Of a DNA stretch of 14,162 nucleotides, positions 6,781 through 14,162 are shown piece by piece; position 1 is the stretch's first letter; each line of letters opens with the position of its first letter. Origin of the DNA: JACKOF01 sp041571855 (GTDB lineage Bacteria > Pseudomonadota > Gammaproteobacteria > Pseudomonadales > Porticoccaceae); NCBI GenBank assembly GCA_041571855.1, contig JBFFTH010000043.1, forward strand, positions 1 through 14,162, in the 5' to 3' direction. The position numbers were made by a program, and so were the translations under genes. The notes under the pieces were generated by a model. That model ran no database searches and was not told the DNA's origin. It saw nothing but the letters and a program-made list of their open reading frames with translations.

Positions 6781-6998
6781 GCTTCAAAATCAGGATGTCC
6801 GTATCCAAGCACTTTTAATCCATGGCGCTGGTCCTCGCAATCGCGGGCGATTTAGATTCTATTTAAAATGGGTGTGCTACTGGTCCTGCCCTCACTCTTT
6901 CCCCTGCCATCTATAATCTTCCACTTGTAACAATCAATAGTTTGATGTTGGTTAACTCTTAACTAAACTGGGCCATCATTCGTTTTGAGCATGAGAAG
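6781..6998. other. Intergenic region between the EMC operon and the RND operon
   Basis: These 218 bases are AT-richer than the neighbouring genes and contain no credible gene. No strong terminator hairpin with a T-run was found after meaB; the only dyad is a weak one around 6836-6850. A TATAAT at 6912-6917 lacks a fitting -35. A better-spaced pair occurs at 6942-6969. Confidence 0.6.
6942..6969 (+). promoter_or_regulatory. Candidate promoter of the RND operon
   Basis: TTGATG (6942-6947) and TAAACT (6964-6969) each match the sigma70 consensus at four of six bases and are 16 bases apart. Transcription would start near 6976, about 23 bases before the first RND gene. A perfect TATAAT at 6912-6917 is an alternative -10 but has no recognisable -35. 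The call rests on weak matches. Confidence 0.3.
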
Positions 6999-9461
6999 AT
7001 GGCACAAATAGAAGTTATTGCCGGGGTGCACCAGAAGCTTGAACGCTGGTTTGAATCCCTCGCGGGGTTTATCTACAACCACCCGAAAAAAGTGCTGCTG
7101 CTGGTTTTTGTCATGGCGGCAGCCATTATCAGCCAGGTCCCGAAACTTGTAATTGATGTTTCCAACGAGGGGTTCTTCCATCGCAATTCTGAAATTGTGA
7201 CCAACTACAACCGCTTTCTGGACCAGTACGGACGCGAGGAAGTGATCCTGATTGCCATCGAGCCGGAGCGGGTTTTTGATCCGGATTTTCTGTTGCAGTT
7301 GCAGGCCCTGCACGAGGAACTGGAGGCCGGGATCCCCTACCTGGACGAGGTCAACAGCCTGATCAATGCCCGCAATACGCGCGGCGAGGGCGACGAGCTG
7401 ATCGTCGAGGATCTGTTTGACAATTGGCCGCAAAATGCGGAGCAACTGGCCGCCATTGAGCAGCGCGCGATGTCAAACCCGGTCTATCGCAACCTGCTGC
7501 TGTCGGAAGACGGTCGGATGACAACCGTGATCGTGCGGCTGGTAGCCAGTCCACAGGAGGAAGTGGACGATTTTATGGCAGGTTTTGACGCGGAACCCCT
7601 GGAGGCGGATACCGCAGAGGTGAAATACCTGACCGATGATCAGGCCGGTGAGTCTGTGGACAAGGTGATGGCGATTATCGATCGTTATCGCGCCGGGGGG
7701 CTATCAATCAAGATCAGTGGTGGCACTACAGTCACCCAGGTCATCAAAACCGGCATGCGGCGTGATACCGGCCGTTTTACCATCGCCGCGCTGGTGATGG
7801 TGGCGCTGGTGCTGGGCCTGATGTTCCGGCGGCTGTCCGGCGTGCTGATGCCAATGACAGGGGTGATACTGACCGTACTTTGCACCATCGGGCTGATGGC
7901 TTATACCGGCACCGCGTTTAAAATTATTACCCAGATATTGCCCTCGTTTTTGATGGCAGTGGGTGTTGGTGCAGCGGTGCACATTCTGGCGCTGTTCTAT
8001 CGAGAATATGACACCACCGGCGACAAACAGGGGGCGATTGTTCACGCCCTCGGTATGGCCGGCCTGCCCGTGCTGATGGCCTGTGTCACCACTGCCGCGG
8101 GCATGATGTCGTTCAGCAATGCCGCCACCGCGCCGATTGCCGAACTGGGCCTGTTTGCCGGTATCGGCGTGCTGCTTTCGCTGGTGTTTACCCTGGTGAT
8201 GATCCCCGCCTTTCTGGCGCTGTTTCCGGTCCGGCAAAAGCCGATTCGTGAGTCTTCCGAGGGCGGGCTGCACGAGTTGCTGACCGCCATAGGGCGCTTC
8301 GCGACCGGCTGGCCCCGGATGATAGTGCTGGTGTGCACGCTGGCAACCCTATTTGCAGCTGTCGGCCTGCTCTCCCTGCGCTTTTACCACAACCCACTGG
8401 CCTGGCTGCCCGAGGAAGAGCCTGTGCGTCAGGACACTTACTATATCGACGAGCGCATCAAGGGGGTGGCATCCCTGGAAGTGATTTTTGATACCGGAGT
8501 CGAAAATGGCGTCTATGAGCCGGCCTTTCTCAATTATCTCGATACCCTTGAAGAGCCACTCAAGGCAATCAGCCATAAAGGGGTGGACAGTGACAAAACC
8601 CTGTCGATTGTGGATGTGGTCAAGGAAATCAACCAGGCATTGAATGAAGACCGCGAGGCGTTTCACCGCATTCCGCAGCAGCGGGAACTGATCGCCCAGG
8701 AGCTGTTCCTGTTTGAAAATAGCGGTACCGACGACCTGGAGGATTTTGTCGACAGCCAGTTCAGCCAGTCCCGCTTCTCGGTAAAACTACCCTGGACAGA
8801 TGCCTCCGCTTCGGTCGGTTATCTTCAGCAGGTGAAAGAAGTCATCGAGCGGGAAAAACCGGCGAACCTGAGTTACTACTACACCGGCGTAATGCCGATG
8901 TTTGTGACTACGTTTGCGGAGACCAAGACCAGCATGCAGGAGAGCTACCTGATCGCGGCGGTGGTGATTTCACTGTTGATGATTTTGTTTATCGGCAACT
9001 GGCGGCTGGGGCTGCTGGCAATGATCCCCAACTTTACCCCTATCTTTATGGCGCTGGGCCTGATGGGCTTTTTCGGTATAGAACTCAACGTCTTCACCAT
9101 GTTTACCGGCTCAATTGCCATTGGCCTCGCCGTGGATGACACCATGCACTTTCTGCATACCTATAATCGCTTTTATCAAAAACTGGGTGATACCCGGCAG
9201 GCAATACTGCAGACCTTCCAGTCCACGGGCAGGGCCATGCTGGTGACGACGGTAGTGCTTTCGCTGGCATTTTTTATCTATTTATCGGCCACCATGAGCA
9301 GCGTCTTCACCTTTGGCCTGATCACCGGCTCTACTATCCTGTTTGCCCTGTTTGGGGATTTTATCCTGATGCCTGCCATTTTGATGTTACTGGCGCGCCG
9401 CAGGGATGAAGGCAATAATAGCGGCGTCGCCAATAGCGGACAGCCGGCCCCCTCTGCCTGA
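6999..9461 (+). CDS. RND/MMPL-superfamily transporter, first of a tandem pair
   Basis: This 820-residue inner-membrane protein has the RND layout of two repeats of six membrane segments. Segment 1 lies at about 32-48, then a periplasmic domain (50-258), segments 2-6 (260-411), segment 7 (439-460), a second periplasmic domain (461-648) and segments 8-12 (649-798). The acidic pair of the proton relay is present in the C-terminal half as GLAVDDTMHFLH (Asp713, Asp714). The matching place in the N-terminal half reads VGVGAAVH (321-328) and has no acid. The type resembles the predicted-exporter and HpnN-like RND families that move lipids or other hydrophobic molecules, not the tripartite drug pumps of over 1000 residues. 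No TolC or adaptor gene adjoins it. The start is 6999 because the next in-frame Met lies inside membrane segment 1; the ribosome site GAGAAG abuts the ATG and is poor. Its homolog begins 114 bases downstream. Substrate unknown. Confidence 0.9.
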   Translation: MAQIEVIAGVHQKLERWFESLAGFIYNHPKKVLLLVFVMAAAIISQVPKLVIDVSNEGFFHRNSEIVTNYNRFLDQYGREEVILIAIEPERVFDPDFLLQLQALHEELEAGIPYLDEVNSLINARNTRGEGDELIVEDLFDNWPQNAEQLAAIEQRAMSNPVYRNLLLSEDGRMTTVIVRLVASPQEEVDDFMAGFDAEPLEADTAEVKYLTDDQAGESVDKVMAIIDRYRAGGLSIKISGGTTVTQVIKTGMRRDTGRFTIAALVMVALVLGLMFRRLSGVLMPMTGVILTVLCTIGLMAYTGTAFKIITQILPSFLMAVGVGAAVHILALFYREYDTTGDKQGAIVHALGMAGLPVLMACVTTAAGMMSFSNAATAPIAELGLFAGIGVLLSLVFTLVMIPAFLALFPVRQKPIRESSEGGLHELLTAIGRFATGWPRMIVLVCTLATLFAAVGLLSLRFYHNPLAWLPEEEPVRQDTYYIDERIKGVASLEVIFDTGVENGVYEPAFLNYLDTLEEPLKAISHKGVDSDKTLSIVDVVKEINQALNEDREAFHRIPQQRELIAQELFLFENSGTDDLEDFVDSQFSQSRFSVKLPWTDASASVGYLQQVKEVIEREKPANLSYYYTGVMPMFVTTFAETKTSMQESYLIAAVVISLLMILFIGNWRLGLLAMIPNFTPIFMALGLMGFFGIELNVFTMFTGSIAIGLAVDDTMHFLHTYNRFYQKLGDTRQAILQTFQSTGRAMLVTTVVLSLAFFIYLSATMSSVFTFGLITGSTILFALFGDFILMPAILMLLARRRDEGNNSGVANSGQPAPSA

Positions 9462-9575
9462 ACAACTTTCAGCAGGAGAGACAGTTGGGCTGTTAGGGAT
9501 ACTGGCGTGAGCAGATAAGTCGACTGCGCGGCTTTGCCAGGGGTAAGGTCCGGAGCATAAATAATAACCAGAGAG
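9462..9575. other. Spacer between the tandem RND genes
   Basis: The 114-base gap holds no gene, no clear terminator and no good promoter pair. An orphan Shine-Dalgarno-like CAGGAGAG (9472-9479) is followed by no usable reading frame, since a stop codon appears within a few triplets. It may be the remnant of a lost start or a chance match. Run-through transcription from the first RND gene is likely. Confidence 0.5.
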
Positions 9576-12044
9576 ATGCGAAGAGAGCGGGAAATAGAAG
9601 CGATGAATAGACGTGTGAGGACGTGGTTTGAGCGGTTTGGGGCTTTTGTCTATCAGAACCCGAAAAAAATGTTGTTGCTGGTACTGTTAGCAACGATGGC
9701 CATGGTCAGCCAGCTGCCAAAGTTGACCATAGACACAACCAACGAAGGGTTTTTTCATCCTGACTCCGAAATTATCGCCAATTACAATCAATTCAGAAAT
9801 CAGTATGGCCGTGAGGATGTGCTGATAATTTCTATAGCGCCGGAACAGGTATTCGATTTCGATTTTCTCCGGCGGCTGCAAGCCTTTCATGCCGAGATAG
9901 AAAACAGTATTCCCTACCTGGAGGAAGTGACGAGCCTGCTCAATGCCCGCAACACGCGCGGTGAAGGCAATGAACTGATTGTTGAGGATCTTTTTGAAAC
10001 CTGGCCCCAGTCTGAAGCCGAGCTCCAGCAGCTCAAAGACCGCGCAATGTCGAACCCGGTGTATCGCAATGCCCTGCTCTCGGCCGACGGCAGCATCACG
10101 GCCGTTATTGTAGAGCTCAACGCCTATGCCGATATGGGTGGCAGCGGTGATTTTCTCGCAGGCTTTGATGATCTGGATTTAGCTGGGGAACAGTTTTCGT
10201 CCGACAATAATGAGAAGAGAGAATTTCTCACTGGTCCGCAAACCACGGAAGTAATTAATGCCGCCAACGCGTTGGTCGAGAAGTACAACGGTGAGGATTT
10301 CAGGCTGCATATCAGCGGTTTCCCAATCATGTCAGAGTCGCTAAAAGTGGCAATGCGGGGCGATATGGCGCGCTTTACGCTGATCGGCATAACCACCATT
10401 GTGTTGGTTCTGTGGCTGATGTTTCGTCGTCTGAGCGGAGTGGTCGCACCCTTTATCACGGTGCTGTTAACGCTGTTTTCGACGCTTGGTATGTTGGGCG
10501 CGACCGGGACTGCATTCAAGATGCAGACATCGGTGTTGCCGTCTTTTTTGATCGCGGTGAGTGTGGGTTCAGCAGTCCATATTCTGACCATCTTCTACAA
10601 GCAATACGACAGCGGCGCGGAAAAGCAGCAGGCCTTGCAGAATGCCATGTCGCATTCCGGGCTGCCGGTTTTGATGGCCTGCCTGACAACGGCGGTGGGC
10701 CTGATGTCCTTCATCAACGCCAGCGTTGCGCCAATCGCCGATCTGGGGCTGTTTGCCGGTATAGGCGTGCTTATTTCGTTGATCTATACGCTGATTATGA
10801 TCCCTGCATTTATGGCTTTATTCCCGGTCAGGCGTAAAGCGCTGGTGTCGGGTAAAAATGATTATCTGGACAGGCTGCTCGGGTTTATCGCCGACTTCTC
10901 GGTAAGATTTGCAAAACCCATTGTGGCCGTCTGCACCATATTTGCCGTGGTTGCAGTGTTTGGCACGTTCCGGCTTTATTTTTATCAGGACCCCATAACC
11001 TGGTTCGGGGATGATGTGCCAATCCGCGTCGATACGCTGGCCATTAACGACCAGTTAAAAGGTGTGGTCAGCCTGGAGGTAATAGTTGATACCGGTGTCG
11101 AAAATGGCCTCTACGAGCCGGCCATTCTCAACCAGCTGGCGGCGCTGGATAGCCAGGTCAAGGAGGTGAGAGCCGGCGATATCTTCAGCGAAAAAACAAT
11201 CTCTATCGTTGATATTGTCAAAGAGATCAATCAGGCCTTGCATGCAGGTGATCCGGCTTATTATCAGATTCCCGATAATCGCGAACTGGTTGCGCAGGAA
11301 TTATTCTTGTTCGAGAGCAGTGGTACGGATGATCTGGAAGATTTTGTTGACAGCCAGTTCTCACAGGCGCGGTATTCAATAAGAATTCCCTGGAGCGATG
11401 CGCTGGCTATTGATGCCTACAATCACAAGATCGAAAGATTGGTCGAAGACCAGTTGCAAGGCAGTGCGAATATCACCATTACAGGTATAGCATCGATGTT
11501 CGGTGATATTGTGTATACCTCTGTTGAAAGCATGAAGGAGGCCTATTTCCTGGCTATCGTCATCATTTCAGCGCTGATGATACTTTTTATTGGTGACTGG
11601 AAAATCGGCTTGCTGTCGATGATTCCAAACCTCTCTCCCATCTTGATGACGCTCGGCTTTATGGGTTTTATGGGAATACCGATCACGGTGTTTACCATGT
11701 TTGTCGGCGCCATTGCGATTGGCCTCGCCGTCGATGACACGCTGCATTTTCTCCACACCTTTAACCGCTATTATCGTGATGGCGATACAGCCGAGGTTGC
11801 AATAAGAAAATCATTCCTGACAACCGGGCGCGCGTTGATGGTAACCACCGTAGTATTGTCACTGGCATTTTTTACCTATATGTTTGGTTCACTGCTGGTA
11901 ATTGTGCAATTCGGTTTGTTTACCGGTTTGACAATTCTTATGGCGCTGTTTGGCGACTTTGTGCTGACGCCCGCCTTACTGAGCCTGATATTCAAAGAAA
12001 AAACAGAACAAGTGAGCGAAAGTCCGTTGACTGAGGAAGCCTGA
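9576..12044 (+). CDS. RND/MMPL-superfamily transporter, second of a tandem pair
   Basis: The 822-residue product is a close homolog of the preceding transporter, roughly half identical by eye along the whole length, with the same twelve-segment, two-loop plan. GLAVDD lies at 716-721 (Asp720, Asp721). The N-terminal half again lacks the acid, reading SVGSAVH (329-335). The most conserved periplasmic stretches are NARNTRGEGNELIVEDLF (123-140) and SGTDDLEDFVDSQFSQ near 582-597. The ATG at 9576 is chosen because residue 1 onward then aligns with the first protein without gaps (Trp17-Phe18-Glu19 in both). An ATG at 9603 would remove nine residues and cannot be excluded, as neither has a good ribosome site. 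Third codon positions look more AT-rich than in the first copy. The stop overlaps the next start (TGATG), so the LolA-like protein is translationally coupled and probably works with this transporter. Confidence 0.9.
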   Translation: MRREREIEAMNRRVRTWFERFGAFVYQNPKKMLLLVLLATMAMVSQLPKLTIDTTNEGFFHPDSEIIANYNQFRNQYGREDVLIISIAPEQVFDFDFLRRLQAFHAEIENSIPYLEEVTSLLNARNTRGEGNELIVEDLFETWPQSEAELQQLKDRAMSNPVYRNALLSADGSITAVIVELNAYADMGGSGDFLAGFDDLDLAGEQFSSDNNEKREFLTGPQTTEVINAANALVEKYNGEDFRLHISGFPIMSESLKVAMRGDMARFTLIGITTIVLVLWLMFRRLSGVVAPFITVLLTLFSTLGMLGATGTAFKMQTSVLPSFLIAVSVGSAVHILTIFYKQYDSGAEKQQALQNAMSHSGLPVLMACLTTAVGLMSFINASVAPIADLGLFAGIGVLISLIYTLIMIPAFMALFPVRRKALVSGKNDYLDRLLGFIADFSVRFAKPIVAVCTIFAVVAVFGTFRLYFYQDPITWFGDDVPIRVDTLAINDQLKGVVSLEVIVDTGVENGLYEPAILNQLAALDSQVKEVRAGDIFSEKTISIVDIVKEINQALHAGDPAYYQIPDNRELVAQELFLFESSGTDDLEDFVDSQFSQARYSIRIPWSDALAIDAYNHKIERLVEDQLQGSANITITGIASMFGDIVYTSVESMKEAYFLAIVIISALMILFIGDWKIGLLSMIPNLSPILMTLGFMGFMGIPITVFTMFVGAIAIGLAVDDTLHFLHTFNRYYRDGDTAEVAIRKSFLTTGRALMVTTVVLSLAFFTYMFGSLLVIVQFGLFTGLTILMALFGDFVLTPALLSLIFKEKTEQVSESPLTEEA

Positions 12045-12874
12045 TGAAAGTTTCATTTATACCTGCCGGCCATTTACGGGCACTGGTGTTGGCAGTCTTT
12101 GCCGTTACGTCCCAGTGGATATCCATGATCGCCTATGCCGATGATCCGGAAGCAAGAGCGATTATGGAAAAGGTGGATGAGCGTGAGGACGGTGACAACC
12201 GCACCGCCGACATGCAGATGGTGCTGATCGACAAGCGCGGCAATCAGCGGGTGCGGCAGATAAGCTCCTACATCAAGGATTTTGGTGAAGATACCTACCG
12301 CATCATGTTTTTTGACGCGCCCGCCGATGTGCAGGGCACCGGTTTCCTGACCTATGACTACGATGATGGCAGTGTCGATGACGATCAATGGCTCTATCTG
12401 CCTGCGCTGCGCAAGACCAAGCGCATTGCCAACCAGGACAAGAGCGGCAGTTTTATGGGCTCGGATTTCAATTACTCCGACATGACGTCGCGCAACCTGG
12501 AAGACTACGATTTCAGGCTGATGCAGGAGACCAGTGTTGGTGAGCACAAGGTCTGGGTCATTGAGGCCCTGCCCCGCAGTGAGGATGTGATTGATGAAAC
12601 CGGCTACAAAAAAGGCGTGTTGCTGGTGCGGCAGGACAACTATGTGGTGATTCGCAGCATTCTCTGGACCGAGGATGGCAACAAGCAGAAGTACATGGAT
12701 ATGCCGGGGCTTGAAATCATCGACGGCATCTGGACGCCGACGGAAATGACCATGACCACCAAGCAGGGCAAGCAGGTAGTGCACAAAACGGTGCTGGTTT
12801 TCAGCAATATCCAATACAACCAACCCCTTGAGGAAAGCCTCTTCACGGTCAGGCGACTGGAGCAGGAAAAGTAA
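12044..12874 (+). CDS. Secreted LolA/LolB-fold protein, outer-membrane lipoprotein-sorting type
   Basis: The 276-residue protein starts with a signal peptide: basic Lys2, a hydrophobic run at about 13-30, and an AYA cleavage site before Asp33. No lipobox Cys is present, so it should be a soluble periplasmic protein. The mature part matches the LolA-like outer-membrane lipoprotein-sorting family: MEKVDEREDGDNRTADMQM near the start, DDQWLYLPALRKTKRI (113-128), GSDFNYSDM (139-147), VLLVRQDNYVVIRS, and PTEMTMTTKQGKQVVHKT near the end. The half-barrel fold of this group holds a hydrophobic ligand. Members are commonly found beside RND/MMPL transporters, as here, where the start shares one base with the stop of the second RND gene and GAGGAA (12033-12038) serves as ribosome site. 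It probably takes a hydrophobic cargo from, or gives it to, the pump. It is not the housekeeping LolA, which is shorter and differs in sequence. Confidence 0.82.
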   Translation: MKVSFIPAGHLRALVLAVFAVTSQWISMIAYADDPEARAIMEKVDEREDGDNRTADMQMVLIDKRGNQRVRQISSYIKDFGEDTYRIMFFDAPADVQGTGFLTYDYDDGSVDDDQWLYLPALRKTKRIANQDKSGSFMGSDFNYSDMTSRNLEDYDFRLMQETSVGEHKVWVIEALPRSEDVIDETGYKKGVLLVRQDNYVVIRSILWTEDGNKQKYMDMPGLEIIDGIWTPTEMTMTTKQGKQVVHKTVLVFSNIQYNQPLEESLFTVRRLEQEK

Positions 12875-12906
12875 GGCGCCAAAAAACTGCCGAGACGAGA
12901 AAGAAA

Positions 12907-14162
12907 ATGCAGATGGAAAAGGTCCACTACGATACCCTGATTATTGGCTCGGGCTTTACCGGACTGTACATGCTCTACAAGGTCCGCCAGTTAGGCCTGA
13001 CCGCGCGGGTGTTTGAAGCCGGTGACAATGTCGGTGGCACCTGGTACTGGAACCGTTACCCGGGCGCCCGTTGTGATATCGAGAGCATGGAGTACAGCTA
13101 CGAGTGGGACAGGGAACTGCAACAGGCGTGGAACTGGCCGGAGCGCTACTCGACCCACAGTGATATCCGACGCTATCTGGAACACGTCGCCGAGCGTCAC
13201 GACCTGAGGCGTGATATCCAGTTCAATACCCGTATTGCCGGGGCAGAATACAGCGCTGAGGGCAACGCCTGGACGGTAACAACCGAGAGCGGCGAGATCT
13301 TCAGTTGCATCTGGCTGATCGCCGCTACCGGCTGTCTGTCCGCTCCCAACGATCCCGATTTTGCGGGTATTGATCAGTTTGCGGGAGAGATTTACCACAC
13401 CGGCAAGTGGCCTCACCGCGAGGTGGATTTCAGCGGCAAGCGGGTGGCGGTCATCGGTACCGGTTCCTCCGGCCTGCAGTGCATTCCGGAAATCGCCCGG
13501 CGGGCAGCCCACCTGACCGTTTACCAGCGCACCCCGGCCTACGCCGCTCCGGCGCAAAACCATGACCTCAGCGACGAGGATCGCAACCGCATCAAGGCAA
13601 ACTACGACGCCTACCGGGCGAAGGCCAAAACCATGTTTGCGGGTGCCGGTGCCGGCTGGGTGGAGAGCGATGAACCGATGGCGGCGCTGTCGCCGGAAAA
13701 GCGCAGGGAGATGCTGGAGCTCGGCTATAAACTGGGTGGTCTGGCATTTTTGTTAATGTTTCTCGAGGTCCTGACCGATCCGGAAGCCAATAAAACCATG
13801 GCCGATTTTCTGCGGGAAAAAATTGCCGAGCGGGTGAAAGATCCAGAGGTTGCGGCGAAACTGATGCCCCGGGGTGTGCTGGGTGCAAAGCGGCTCTGCT
13901 CCGAAACCCACTACTATGAAACATTCAATCGCGACAACGTCTCCCTGGTGGATGTGCGGGAAACGCCGATTGTGCGTTTGACCCCAGAGGGCATAGAAAC
14001 CAGCGCGGGCGAGGAAGCATTCGACGTCATCGTCTTCGCCACTGGTTACGACGCCCTGACCGGTGCGCTGACCCGCATGGATATTCGCGGCCGGGACGGG
14101 GTCAGCATCAGGGACAAGTGGAGCCACGGGGCCGAGACTTATCTCGGCATGATGGTGGCCGG
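12907..14162 (+). CDS. Baeyer-Villiger-type flavin monooxygenase, N-terminal 418 residues (cut by right window edge)
   Basis: From the ATG at 12907 the frame is open to the window end. The product has the class B flavin monooxygenase layout: FAD-binding GSGFTG (14-19), GGTWYWNRYPGARCDIES (43-60), the Baeyer-Villiger fingerprint FxGxxxHxxxWP matched exactly by FAGEIYHTGKWP (158-169), the NADPH-binding GTGSSG (184-189) followed by a QRTP motif (207-210), and an ATGYD motif late in the fragment. Such enzymes insert oxygen next to a ketone to give an ester or lactone, using NADPH and O2; a few oxidise sulfur or nitrogen instead. Family members usually have 500-600 residues, so about 100-150 are missing. 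It starts 32 bases after the LolA-like gene with only a weak purine-rich ribosome site; Met3 (12913) is an alternative start. Co-transcription with the RND genes is likely. The ketone substrate is unknown. Confidence 0.88.
   Translation, partial: MQMEKVHYDTLIIGSGFTGLYMLYKVRQLGLTARVFEAGDNVGGTWYWNRYPGARCDIESMEYSYEWDRELQQAWNWPERYSTHSDIRRYLEHVAERHDLRRDIQFNTRIAGAEYSAEGNAWTVTTESGEIFSCIWLIAATGCLSAPNDPDFAGIDQFAGEIYHTGKWPHREVDFSGKRVAVIGTGSSGLQCIPEIARRAAHLTVYQRTPAYAAPAQNHDLSDEDRNRIKANYDAYRAKAKTMFAGAGAGWVESDEPMAALSPEKRREMLELGYKLGGLAFLLMFLEVLTDPEANKTMADFLREKIAERVKDPEVAAKLMPRGVLGAKRLCSETHYYETFNRDNVSLVDVRETPIVRLTPEGIETSAGEEAFDVIVFATGYDALTGALTRMDIRGRDGVSIRDKWSHGAETYLGMMVA

Noticed and set aside
6836..6852. 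Possible terminator after meaB
   Set aside because: TCGC and GCGA can pair over only about four bases with a large loop and no T-run follows, so it does not qualify as an intrinsic terminator.
6991..7011. A six-codon frame (ATG at 6991) overlapping the start of the first RND gene
   Set aside because: It could be a tiny leader peptide, but it has no ribosome site of its own and such short overlaps arise by chance.

Overview
The window looks like the chromosome of an aerobic proteobacterium, most plausibly a marine gammaproteobacterium. This taxonomic guess rests on codon usage, protein style and gene content only and is weak. The DNA is tightly packed with eight complete genes, plus one partial gene at each edge. 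I see no tRNA, rRNA, CRISPR array, insertion sequence or phage gene.

The left half (1-6780) is a divergent gene set for the lower part of the ethylmalonyl-CoA (EMC) pathway. On the minus strand, starting near 663, are a methylmalonyl/ethylmalonyl-CoA epimerase and then a CitE-superfamily malyl-CoA lyase or thioesterase cut by the left edge. On the plus strand, from 904, are four closely spaced genes: a long acyl-CoA dehydrogenase fitting (2S)-methylsuccinyl-CoA dehydrogenase, a double-hotdog MaoC protein fitting mesaconyl-CoA hydratase, a B12-dependent mutase with the MeaA/ethylmalonyl-CoA mutase signature, and the MeaB-type G-protein chaperone of such mutases. In order, epimerase, mutase, dehydrogenase, hydratase and lyase/thioesterase would turn ethylmalonyl-CoA into methylsuccinyl-CoA, mesaconyl-CoA, methylmalyl-CoA and then glyoxylate plus propionyl-CoA. 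The defining first enzyme, crotonyl-CoA carboxylase/reductase (Ccr), is not in the window. The 240-base divergent gap (664-903) holds a candidate minus-strand promoter, an inverted repeat in the epimerase leader, and a perfect 12-bp palindrome shortly before the dehydrogenase gene.

The right half (6781-14162) starts after a 218-base AT-richer gap and has a different theme. Two tandem, clearly homologous RND/MMPL-superfamily membrane proteins (820 and 822 residues) are followed, with overlapping stop and start codons, by a secreted LolA/LolB-fold protein of the outer-membrane lipoprotein-sorting type. Thirty-two bases later comes a Baeyer-Villiger-type flavin monooxygenase that runs off the right edge. 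The RND plus LolA-like pairing suggests movement of a lipid or other hydrophobic molecule across the envelope. The monooxygenase may make or modify that molecule, but the substrate cannot be read from the sequence.
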